A stretch of DNA of 64,000 nt from Leuctra nigra (Eukaryota; Arthropoda; Insecta; Plecoptera; Leuctridae), in assembly GCA_934045905.1 (NCBI GenBank), contig OW203764.1, positions 32,343,629 through 32,407,628 of the forward strand, in the 5' to 3' direction. Of the stretch, positions 34,201 through 46,200 are shown one piece after another; position 1 is the first letter of the stretch, and each line of letters starts with the position of its first letter. Made by a program: the position numbers and the translations under genes. The notes below the pieces were generated by a model that was not told the origin of the DNA, ran no database searches, and worked only from the letters and a program-made list of their open reading frames with translations.

Positions 34201-37200
34201 CAAAGGTTTAATCGATCAACTTAAAACTTAGCAAGGTTATTGGGACCAATATTTTTGGAAATTTTGGAGATATTTATACAAGTCTGTGACGAAATTCAAG
34301 AATTATTGGCTTTTCATGACATTTTCGATAAACATAATTTCGGTTCGAGGTGTTGCGTGTATCCGTGCTCGCTCATCAACGCGTTACTCAGAGCGTTTTC
34401 CTAGTGTAGAAAGTACAAAAGGTTTGTCTTGTTTTAATCAGCCAATAGGATTCAATAATTTTCACTAACAATCAATACACAGTTGACAGTTGGTCCTACC
34501 CGGAGCAACGGGTATTTTAATTTTGGTAGACTTTTGTTATGTTTTACATTCATTTCTGAATCCAACGATATAAAATACTCAAATGTTGCAAATAGTGATA
34601 AGAGGTCCATTATTTGGCTTTAACTCTGGACTATTGTACCTTGAATGCGTTCTGCTCTCCATGCGGGTCCGAGAGATCTATGATCTGTCTCCAAGTCTCC
34701 AGCCAGCCGTGATGCTGCGCGTAGGTCCACGTGTCCTGCAGAGACTGCTTGAGGTCGACCCACCAGGGGGAGGTGAAGAAGTGGTGGAATGCTTGATGCA
34801 CGGGGATCTCCTCGCCCTCGCTGTCCGTCAGCTTGGCGTTGAAGTAGAGGTAGCTGCACCACAGCGAGGAGTAGAGCAGTGCGCATGTCACCAGCACAGC
34901 AATGCGTCTAGGACAGAAACACATGATATAACACGAGGGACATGCACGTGGATCTCCTCGCTGTCCGTCAGCTTGGCGTTGAAGTAGAGGTAGCTGCACC
35001 ACAGCGAGGAGTAGAGCAGTGCGCATGTCACCAGCACAGCGATGCGGCTAGGACAGAAACACATGATATAACACGAGGGACATGCACAGGGATCTCCTCG
35101 CTGTCCGTCAGCTTGGCGTTGAAGTAGAGGTAGCTGCACCACAGCGAGGAGTAGAGCAGTGCGCATGTCACCAGCACAGCGATGCGTCTAGGACAGAAAC
35201 ACATGATATAACACGCGGGACATGCACGGGGATCTCCTCGCTGTCCGTCAGCTTGGCGTTGAAGTAGAGGTAGCTGCACCACAGCGAGGAGTAGAGCAGT
35301 GCGCATGTCACCAGCACAGCGATGCGTCTAGGACAGAAACACATGATATAACACGAGGGACATGCACGGGGATCTCCTCGCTGTCCGTCAGCTTGGCGTT
35401 GAAGTAGAGGTAGCTGCACCACAGCGAGGAGTAGAGCAGTGCGCATGTCACCAGCACAGCGATGCGTCTAGGACAGAAACACATGATATAACACGCGGGA
35501 CATGCACGGGGATCTCCTCGCTGTCCGTCAGCTTGGCGTTGAAGTAGAGGTAGCTGCACCACAGCGAGGAGTAGAGCAGTGCGCATGTCACCAGCACAGC
35601 TATGCGTCTAGGACAGAAACACATGATATAACACGCGGGACATGCACGGGGATCTCCTCGCTGTCCGTCAGCTTGGCGTTGAAGTATAGGTAGCTGCACC
35701 ACAGCGAGGAGTAGAGCAGTGCGCATGTCACCAGCACAGCGATGCGTCTAGGACAGAAACACATGATATAACACGCGTGACATGCACGGGGATCTCCTCG
35801 CTGTCCGTCAGCTTGGCGTTGAAGTAGAGGTAGCTGCACCACAGCGAGGAGTAGAGCAGTGCGCATGTCACCAGCACAGCGATGCGTCTAGGACAGAAAC
35901 ACATGATATAACACGAGGGACATGCACGGGGATCTCCTCGCTGTCCGTCAGCTTGGCGTTGAAGTAGAGGTAGCTGCACCACAGCGAGGAGTAGAGCAGT
36001 GCGCATGTCACCAGCACAGCGATGCGTCTAGGACAGAAACACATGATATAACACGAGGGACATGCACGGGGATCTCCTCGCTGTCCGTCAGCTTGGCGTT
36101 GAAGTAGAGGTAGCTGCACCACAGCGAGGAGTAGAGCAGTGCGCATGTCACCAGCACAGCGATGCGTCTAGGACAGAAACACATGATATAACACGCGGGA
36201 CATGCACGGGGATCTCCTCGCTGTCTGTCAGCTTGGCGTTGAAGTAGAGGTAGCTGCACCTCAGCGAGGAGTAGAGCAGTGCGCATGTCACCAGCACAGC
36301 GATGCGTCTAGGACAGAAACACATGATATAACACGCGGGACATGCACGGGGATCTCCTCGCTGTCCGTCAGCTTGGCGTTGAAGTAGAGGTAGCTGCACC
36401 ACAGCGAGGAGTATAGCAGTGCGCATGTCACCAGCACAGCGATGCGTCTAGGACAGAAACACATGATATAACACGCGGGACATGCACGGGGATATCCTCG
36501 CTGTCCGTCAGCTTGGCGTTGAAGTAGAGGTAGCTGCACCACAGCGAGGAGTAGAGCAGTGCGCATGTCACCAGCACAGCGATGCGGCTAGGACAGAAAC
36601 ACATGATATAACACGCGTGACATGCACGGGGATCTCCTCGCTGTCCGTCAGCTTGGCGTTGAAGTAGAGGTAGCTGCACTACAGCGAGGAGTAGAGCAGT
36701 GCGCATGTCACCAGCACAGCGATGCGGCTAGGACAGAAACACATGATATAACACGCGTGACATGCACGGGGATCTCCTCGCTGTCCGTCAGCTTGGCGTT
36801 GAAGTAGAGGTAGCTGCACCACAGCGAGGAGTAGAGCAGTGCGCATGTCACCAGCACAGCGATGCGTCTAGGACAGAAACACATGATATAACACGCGGGA
36901 CATGCACGGGGATCTCCTCGCTGTCCGTCAGCTTGGCGTTGAAGTAGTGGTAGCTGCACCACAGCGAGGAGTAGAGCAGTGCGCATGTCACCAGCACAGC
37001 GATGCGTCTAGGACAGAAACACATGATATAACACGAGGGACATGCACGGGGATCTCCTCGCTGTCCGTCAGCTTGGCGTTGAAGTAGAGGTAGCTGCACC
37101 TCAGCGAGGAGTAGAGCAGTGCGCATGTCACCAGCACAGCGATGCGTCTAGGACAGAAACATATTACAAAATAATCTCAAAACGCATTCTCAAATGATAG

Positions 37201-40200
37201 TTTTATCTACATAATAGAGTGGTTGGTGCTTGGGTCAGTCTATGAAAGGAGGGGTAAGGGAACTGCCTATATTGCCTCGCAAGAGTTTTTTTTTTCACAC
37301 TTTAAAATCAATTTTGAGACTTTTTGAGATGCATTTTGTTTACAAAGTTCCAAACACCGCAAAATTTTTATTTTTTCCGAACATCCAGGGGATGGCCGTG
37401 GGGCAAGCACCTTTGTTCACCCCCCCCCCCCCCCCCCCCCACCCGTACAAACTAATTGGATTGTTAAAAGAAGAAACATTTGCATGAGGTCAATGAGGTT
37501 TTGCGGGGGAGGCCCCCCAGCACCATGCTGGTCCTTGGCCACAGTCACAGACATTTTTTTAATTTCATATATTAATTTAGTGAGTTTCTACGCGATTTTG
37601 ACGCTTTTTTAAGCCTATTTTTATCTCGACAAATGGCGTCTCCATTGGCTAAATAGACCCTACCCTGAAAATAAGAATAATCTGTGAATAATTTTGAAGT
37701 TTATTATACATAACTTCATGCTGTTTTTAAATCGCTCATGGGGAGGATGGTAGACAAATTAGCCATGGGTTAATGGAACCCATGGGACCCATGGTTACCT
37801 GGTCAGCGACTTCTTCTTCTTGGGCGTGCGCCGCCACTGCTTGGACTTGATGTCGAAGGCGTAGGAAGACGCGAATGTCATGAGAGTGGTCAGTGAGTGG
37901 TGAGTGAGTGGTGAGTGAATGGTCAGTACCTGGTCATAGACTTCTTCTTCTTGGGCGTGCGCCGCCACTGCTTGGACTTGATGTCGAAGGCGTAGGACGA
38001 CGCGAATGTCATGAGAGTGGTGAGTGAGTGGTGAGTGAGTGGTGAGTGAATGGTCAGTACCTGGTCATAGACTTCTTCTTCTTGGGCGTGCGCCGCCACT
38101 GCTTGGACTTGATGTCGAAGGCGTAGGACGACGCGAATGTCATGAGAGTGGTCAGTGAGTGGTGAGTGAGTGGTGAGTGAATGGTCAGTACCTGGTCAGC
38201 GACTTCTTCTTCTTGGGCGTGCGCCGCCACTGCTTGGACTTGATGTCGAAGGCGTAGGACGACGCGAATATCATGAGAGTGGTCAGTGAGTGGTGAGTGA
38301 GTGGTGAGTGAATGGTCAGTACCTGGTCAGCGACTTCTTCTTCTTGGGCGTGCGCCGCCACTGCTTAGACCTGATGTCGAAGGCGTAGGACGACGCGAAT
38401 GTCATGAGAGTGGTGAGTGAGTGGTGAGTAAGTGGTGAGTGAATGGTCAGTACCTGGTCAGCGACTTCTTCTTCTTGGGCGTGCGCCGCCACTGCTTGGA
38501 CTTGATGTCGAAGGCGTAGGACGACGCGAATGTCATGAGAGTGGTCAGTGAGTGGTCAGTGAGTGGTGAGTGAATGGTCAGTACCTGGTCAGCGACTTCT
38601 TCTTCTTGGGCGTGCGCCGCCACTGCTTAGACCTGATGTCGAAGGCGTAGGACGACGCGAATGTCATGAGAGTGGTGAGTGAGTGGTGAGTGAGTGGTGA
38701 GTGAATGGTCAGTACCTGGTCAGCGACTTCTTCTTCTTGGGCGTGCGCCGCCACTGCTTGGACTTGATGTCGAAGGCGTAGGACGACGCGAATGTCATGA
38801 GAGTGGTCAGTGAGTGGTCAGTGAGTGGTGAGTGAATGGTCAGTACCTGGTCAGCGACTTCTTCTTCTTGGGCGTGCGCCGCTACTGCTTGGACTTGATG
38901 TCGAAGGCGTAGGACGACGCGAATGTCATAAGAGTGGTCAGTGAGTGGTGAGTGAGTGGTGAGTGAATGGTCAGTACCTGGTCAGCGACTTCTTCTTCTT
39001 GGGCGTGCGCCGCCACTGCTTGGACTTGATGTCGAAGGCGTAGGACGACGCGAATGTCATGAGAGTGGTCTGTGAGTGGTGAGTGAAGTGTGAGTGAATG
39101 GTCAGTACCTGGTCAGCGACTTCTTCTTCTTGGGCGTGCGCCGCCACTGCTTGGACTTGATGTCGAAGGCGTAGGACGACGCGAATGTCATGAGAGTGGT
39201 CTGTGAGTGGTGAGTGAGTGGTGAGTGAATGGTCAGTACCTGGTCAGCGACTTCTTCTTCTTGGGCGTGCGCCGCCACTGCTTGGACTTGATGTCGAAGG
39301 CGTAGGACGACGCGAATGTCATCAGAGTGAAGGCGACGGTCTCGTCACTGAGGTAGTAGTAGAGAGGGAAGGAGAGATAAGCTGCTCCCAGCGCCCACCA
39401 GATGGTGCCCTTCTCTCTGCCGATGTTGCCCACTGTCCACACACCTGTACAAGAACACATGATAAGAGGGGGTTGCCATGGGGGGGGGGGGGGGGGCGAT
39501 GTTGCCCACTGTCCACACACCTGTACAAGAACACTTGATAAGAGGGGGTCGCCATGGAAGGGGGGGGGGGGGGCGATGTAGCCCACTGTTCACACACCTG
39601 TACAAGACACATGATAAGAGGGGGTCGCTATGGGGGGGGGGGGGGGGGGGCGATGTTGCCCACTGTCCACACGCCTGTACAAGAACACATGATAAGAGGA
39701 GGTGTGTGACGTACTCAAAACACAAATATACAAATATTTTGGTTTTAGAAGAAATATATGATTTTTAACTTCTAGTTTGATAATGACAACTAAATTAAAA
39801 TGGGAAGTGGACAGAAATCCAACAGATTTTTATGAAGTGGGGGGTCTCAATATGTGACGTTATATTAGGCGAGCATTATGGAGGGATGTTCGCAAGGAAA
39901 ACCCTACACAGCAAACAGAATATGAAACAATGACATCTTTGACATCTCAATATGTGAATAGACTAATTGAAAAGTGTAGATGTGCAAAGATGTTGTAATA
40001 ATAATTTATAATAATTATCGTCTGGAGTGCATGTTAGAGCGCATGGGACGTTTCATTACAAACTAAACTGTGTGTGTTGTGCTGTGAGCATGAATGTGTT
40101 ACTGTTTGGATTATGGCTAGTTGATTAATATTTGAAGTATCACTATTTATTTATTATCAACAAGTGGTTTAGTTATTCATGGTTTTCACGTGACGTCACG

Positions 40201-43200
40201 GCAGTCGTCTGGGCCGCATTTCCCCTACTTTACCCCTCCTGAGTATACACGAGTCACTGTTGTAGCTAGAGTAGCATTGTAAACAATCGCTTTTAGGTGG
40301 CTCGGCTAATCGGACATGGTCTCAGATCTTCATAATTTTTTGTCTACTTATTGATAATCACGTCATACACAATCCTTGAAAAAATTGAACAATTCTCGTG
40401 TCTAGTTTCTGAGATAAATTGAGTTTTCTTCCCCATAGAATCTTATGGCATTGGCAGCCACGTAAAATCGTGTCACATTTATACTAACTAGGAAAACGCT
40501 CTGAGTAACGCGTTGATGAGCGAGCACGGATACGCGCAACACCTCGAACCGAAATTATGTTTATCGAAATGGCCTTAAAAGCCAATAATTCTTGAATTTC
40601 GTCACAGACTTGTATGAAAATCTCCAACAATTCCTAAAATATTGGTTCCAATAACCACGCAAAGTTTTAAGTTGATCGATTGAACCTTTATGATTGAACG
40701 ATTCCTTGTTAATTTCCAAAAATCACAGGATATCGTTCAAAAAAATTTTAAATGGTTATATCAGTTTCATAATACGTTTGAAAGTTTCTGCTCTAACAAC
40801 CTTGAAATCGAAGATTCCGTGAAATATGAAATTCGAGAAATATGATAGCCAACACGCAAAATATCCGTAAACTGTCGATAACTTTTGAATTTAAACCCAG
40901 TTTATAGTCTGAAAATTGTCAAAAATACAGATAATGTTGGACCCGATGACCATGCAAAATTTTAAGTTGATCGGTCAAACGGTTCTGGTTTAAATTTCAA
41001 AAAGCACATGAAATATTTTTTTAAATTTTAACCAATGGGAGGATTTGGCTGAAAATTTGTAAAATAAGAGACAATGTTGGTGTTAATGACCATGCAAAAT
41101 ATAAGGTCGATCACATTTGTCGAAGTCCATTTTCATTTTTCAGCCCCTCAGGAGATGTTTATTTAAATTTCAACCAATGAATGGATTTCAAAAAAATTAG
41201 GGTCTGCAAACAGAGAAGGTTGGTTTTACATGTGTGCAAAATTTCAGATCGATCGGTGAAACGGTGCGACCTGTGTATCGGCTATTAGCAGCCAAAAAAA
41301 AAAAAAAAAAAAAAACCGAGGTCCGTGCCAAAAGAGCCAAAAGGAGACGCTCGCTTCGCTCGCTCAATAATGTAGATCTGATTTTTATGTATTCCCAATT
41401 TTGAACAAAATACTTATTTTCTGATAGATAGTTGGAACTTCTATTAGGAAAGAAATTGAAAACAATTCCAACGTGTGCTATTTTTAGAAGTTATAAACCA
41501 AAAACGAAATGATTTCCCTATACCTCCTGTGTTACAGTTTCTTCCATTCTCGGAAGGCAATAAATTGAAACTTCGCTATCAGACAGGGTTGTAAGCTTAA
41601 TCGCATGTAATGATTCGTTTATACTTAAATAGAGGTCACCACTGACCCCAGAGGGAAAATCTCGAATTATATCATAGCCAAATCTTTTTTTAATGTCCTA
41701 AGGAACAACACCACCAAATTTCATGCTTGTATCACAAAATGCTCAATTATTCCTCTTAGCCGCTCTACTAGGTATATGCATTTATTTTATATTTTTGCCC
41801 TCGAAGTTATAAAAGCTACGGCAATCCTGACATAGACAATGTTTCACTAGTTTTTTGCTGTTCCATAATACGGCTGTTGAAATCTAATGTGTCAAATGAT
41901 TTCCAAATTGAATATTTATTATGACTTGAATGTTTTTTTATTTCACTTTTTAATACACAAATAAGTTATTATAGTTTCTTCTTCTTTAAACTTGAACGAC
42001 TACGCTTTAATTTAAATATTTAACATGAAGAATTCATGTCAAACTCTTGGTGACTCTAGTTTTCACATGCATTTTTACGGCAGGCAAGTGCTACTTGTAT
42101 ACCCAAAATGGCGGCGTGACTGAAATACCTGGCCGTGGAGGGGCGGAAGTGGGGCTCGTGAAAACCATGAATATGTGAATAGACTAATTGAAAAGTGTAG
42201 ATGTGCAAAGATGTTGTAATAATAATTTATAATAATTATCGTCTGGAGTGCATGTTAGAGCGCATGGGACGTTTCATTACAAACTAAACTGTGTGTGTTG
42301 TGCTGTGAGCATGAATGTGTTACTGTTTGGATTATGGCTAGTTGATTAATATTTGAAGTATCACTATTTATTTATTATCAACAAGTGGTTTAGTATAAAC
42401 ACAGACAAGAGAAGTCTGTGGTATCAAGAACTGAGTCCAGTCAACCAACCTTGTAGCGATTAGCGATTTCTTTAAAATTAATTTACAGCTAAACCGCAAA
42501 AATTTTGAAGAGGTGTTAATAAAGAAAACATTCCCATTAATTAATGTCACAGCTACTTTTATTTCTATCTAATTTGGTTATCCTGTGTCATCAGCAGACA
42601 TTTTGCGCACTGCTTATTTCTAAAATTCTTTATGCTGGATCGATTAAAACCTTGTTTTTCCATTTATTGCCCACATTATCACAATCTGGTTGGTACCTTC
42701 ACATTGTCTAACAACTCAGATATAAATATTTGGTATAGAAATGGTAAATGTTTGGTTTTTGAATGTCTCGCACTGACTGGACCAATGCGATCTTCTGTTC
42801 CGATTCTGTTAATTTCGGTTGCAATCAGTTCCTTGAAACGAAATTAAGAGTTTCGTATGAAATTGATGATTTAAAACCCCTTTATGGACGTGACTTACCC
42901 AGCGTGCACCCCACGGGCACGAGGACCATGAGGAACTTCCAGTCGACGCCCCACACCTCCTCCTCCCCCGGCCCTGCATGCAATGGCGTGCCTACCCAGC
43001 GCGCACCCCACGGGTACCAGGACCATGAGGAACTTCCAGTCGACGCCCCACACCTCCTCCTCCCCCGGCCCTGCATGCAATGACATGACCTACCCAGCGC
43101 GCACCCCACGGGCACCAGGACCATGAGGAACTTCCAGTCGACGCCCCACACCTCCTCCTTCCCGGCCCTGCATGCAATGGCGTGACCTACCCAGCGCGCA

Positions 43201-46200
43201 CCCCACGGGCACCAGGACCATGAGGAACTTCCAGTCGACGCCCCACACCTCCTCCTCCCCCGGCCCTGCATGCAATGACATGACCTACCCAGCGCGCACC
43301 CCACGGGCACCAGGACCATGAGGAACTTCCAGTCGACGCCCCACACCTCCTCCTCCCCCGGCCCTGCATGCAATGACATGACCTACCCAGCGCGCACCCC
43401 ACGGGCACGAGGACCATGAGGAACTTCCAGTCGACGCCCCACACCTCCTCCTCCCCCGGCCCTGCATGCAATGACGTGACCTACCCAGCGCGCACCCCAC
43501 GGGCACGAGGACCATGAGGAACTTCCAGTCGACGCCCCACACCTCCTCCTCCCCCGGCCCTGCATGCAATGACGTGACCTACCCAGCGCGCACCCCACGG
43601 GCACCAGGACCATGAGGAACTACCAGTCGACGCCCCACACCTCCTCCTCCCCCGGCCCTGCATGCAATGACGTGACCTACCCAGCGCGCACCCCACGGGC
43701 ACCAGGACCATGAGGAACTTCCAGTCGACGCCCCACACCTCCTCCTCCCCCGGCCCTGCATGCAATGACGTGACCTACCCAGCGCGCACCCCACGGGCAC
43801 CAGGACCATGAGGAACTTCCAGTCGACGCCCCACACCTCCTCCTCCCCCGGCCCTGCATGGAATGGCGTGACCTACCCAGCGCGCACCCCACGGGCACGA
43901 GGACCATGAGGAACTTCCAGTCGACGCTCCACACCTCCTCCTCCCCCGGCCCTGCATGCAATGGCGTGACCTACCCAGCGCGCACCCCACGGGCACCAGG
44001 ACCATGAGGAACTTCCAGTCGACGCCCCACACCTCCTCCTCCCCCAGCCCTGCATGCAATGACATGACCTACCCAGCGCGCACCCCACGGGCACCAGGAC
44101 CATGAGGAACTTCCAGTCGACGCTCCACACCTCCTCCTTCCCGGCCCTGCATGCAATGGCGTGACCTACCCAGCGCGCACCCCACGGGCACCAGGACCAT
44201 GAGGAACTTCCAGTCGACGCCCCACACCTCCTCCTCCCCCGGCCGTGCATGCAATGACATGACCTACCCAGCGCGCACCCCACGGGCACCAGGACCATGA
44301 GGAACTTCCAGTCGACGCCCCACACCTCCTCCTCCCCCGGCCCTGCATGCAATGACATGACCTACCCAGCGCGCACCCCACGGGCACGAGGACCATGAGG
44401 AACTTCCAGTCGACGCCCCACACCTCCTCCTCCCCCGGCCCTGCATGCAATGACGTGACCTACCCAGCGCGCACCCCACGGGCACGAGGACCATGAGGAA
44501 CTTCCAGTCGACGCCCCACACCTCCTCCTCCCCCGGCCCTGCATGCAATGACGTGACCTACCCAGCGCGCACCCCACGGGCACCAGGACCATGAGGAACT
44601 ACCAGTCGACGCCCCACACCTCCTCCTCCCCCGGCCCTGCATGCAATGACGTGACCTACCCAGCGCGCACCCCACGGGCACCAGGACCATGAGGAACTTC
44701 CAGTCGACGCCCCACACCTCCTCCTCCCCCGGCCCTGCATGCAATGACGTGAGGCGTGACCTACCCAGCGCGCACCCCACGGGCACCAGGACCATGAGGA
44801 ACTTCCAGTCGACGCCCCACACCTCCTCCTCCCCCGGCCCTGCATGGAATGGCGTGACCTACCCAGCGCGCACCCCACGGGCACGAGGACCATGAGGAAC
44901 TTCCAGTCGACGCCCCACACCTCCTCCTCCCCCGGCCCTGCATGCAATGGCGTGACCTACCCAGCGCGCACCCCACGGGCACCAGGACCATGAGGAACTT
45001 CCAGTCGACGCCCCACACCTCCTCCTCCCCCGGCCCTGCATGCAATGACATGACCTACCCAGCGCGCACCCCACGGGCACCAGGACCATGAGGAACTTCC
45101 AGTCGACGCCCCACACCTCCTCCTCCCCCGGCCCAGCATGCAATGACGTGACCTACCCAGCGCGCACCCCACGGGCACCAGGACCATGAGGAACTTCCAG
45201 TCGACGCCCCACACCTCCTCCTCCCCCGGCCCTGCATGCAATGACATGACCTACCCAGCGCGCACCCCACGGGCACCAGGACCATGAGGAACTTCCAGTC
45301 GACGCCCCACACCTCCTCCTCCGGGATCGCCATCTGGACCACCGAGGCCCACAAGTAGGAGATGATCACTTGGCCGCAGAAGCGCACAGACGAGAACGGC
45401 GGCTGAAATCACCAGAGACAATGAATAGTACCAAGAAGAGAAATGGTTACGACTTCACGAGAAACAACGCATGTCAGTTCTTCGCTACACAATCCATGTT
45501 CGTGGTTTTGGCCCTGAAAAGGACAGCATTGAGGAACTACGAACTATAGGAATCCTGCTCGTGACGTCACAGTGGTAGAAAAATGGAGGCTGCTCTGGTA
45601 GGAGAAATGTGTCAAAGCTATAAATAAGAGCTATAAATCATATTTATCAGATGAATATTTAACTTGAACATGTGTAAGAATAAATATTGCGTATTATTAT
45701 TAGCTTGTACTTACTTAAATATCTTTCTTTCACAAGTAATCACTCTAAATATGAGATTTGGATTGCCACTGTCAGATTTGTTTATTCCCTATACTTTTGT
45801 ATAGGTTACTATGGCAACCTTTTCTCACGCAGGATGCCTATTCAACTTCACATGGACCGAAAACCAAATCTTTGGTCTGAAATAATTTCAGAGCATTGTT
45901 ATCCTTATGGCAGTGAAATTATTTCGTTTTCGTTATGGAATAGACAGCCAGGTGAATAATGAAGCTTTCCACAGCCACAAAACATCTCAAGAATTGAGCG
46001 ATGAACCGACGATATCAATTTATCATTCAACAGAGTCAACTCAAGTTGTCCTAAAATATGCCCAATAAAACGTTGATCGTAAAACGTTGATCGTAAAACG
46101 TTGATCGTATTGACAGGTTCACATGCGAATTTGGCATTCTGATTTGACAATACAACTAAATATACATTAATATTCTTTAGGTACACTCACACCAATAAAA

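Noticed and set aside
34620..37126. Many 61- and 92-codon frames repeating every 140 bp
   Set aside because: Shadows of the exon 4 border array of DNAJC22, not separate genes.
34908..37158. CRISPR-like regular spacing
   Set aside because: Units are direct full-length tandem copies without unique spacers, in eukaryotic DNA with introns.
39951..42394. LTR retrotransposon with 223-bp LTRs
   Set aside because: Repeats lack TG...CA ends, no primer-binding site or polymerase frame lies between, and the inside has its own inverted ends with TA flanks.
42882..45387. Series of 60-165 codon minus-strand frames with repeated EEEVWGVDWKFL
   Set aside because: Read-through of 98-bp array units; only the exon at 45402-45255 joins in frame with the rest of DNAJC22.
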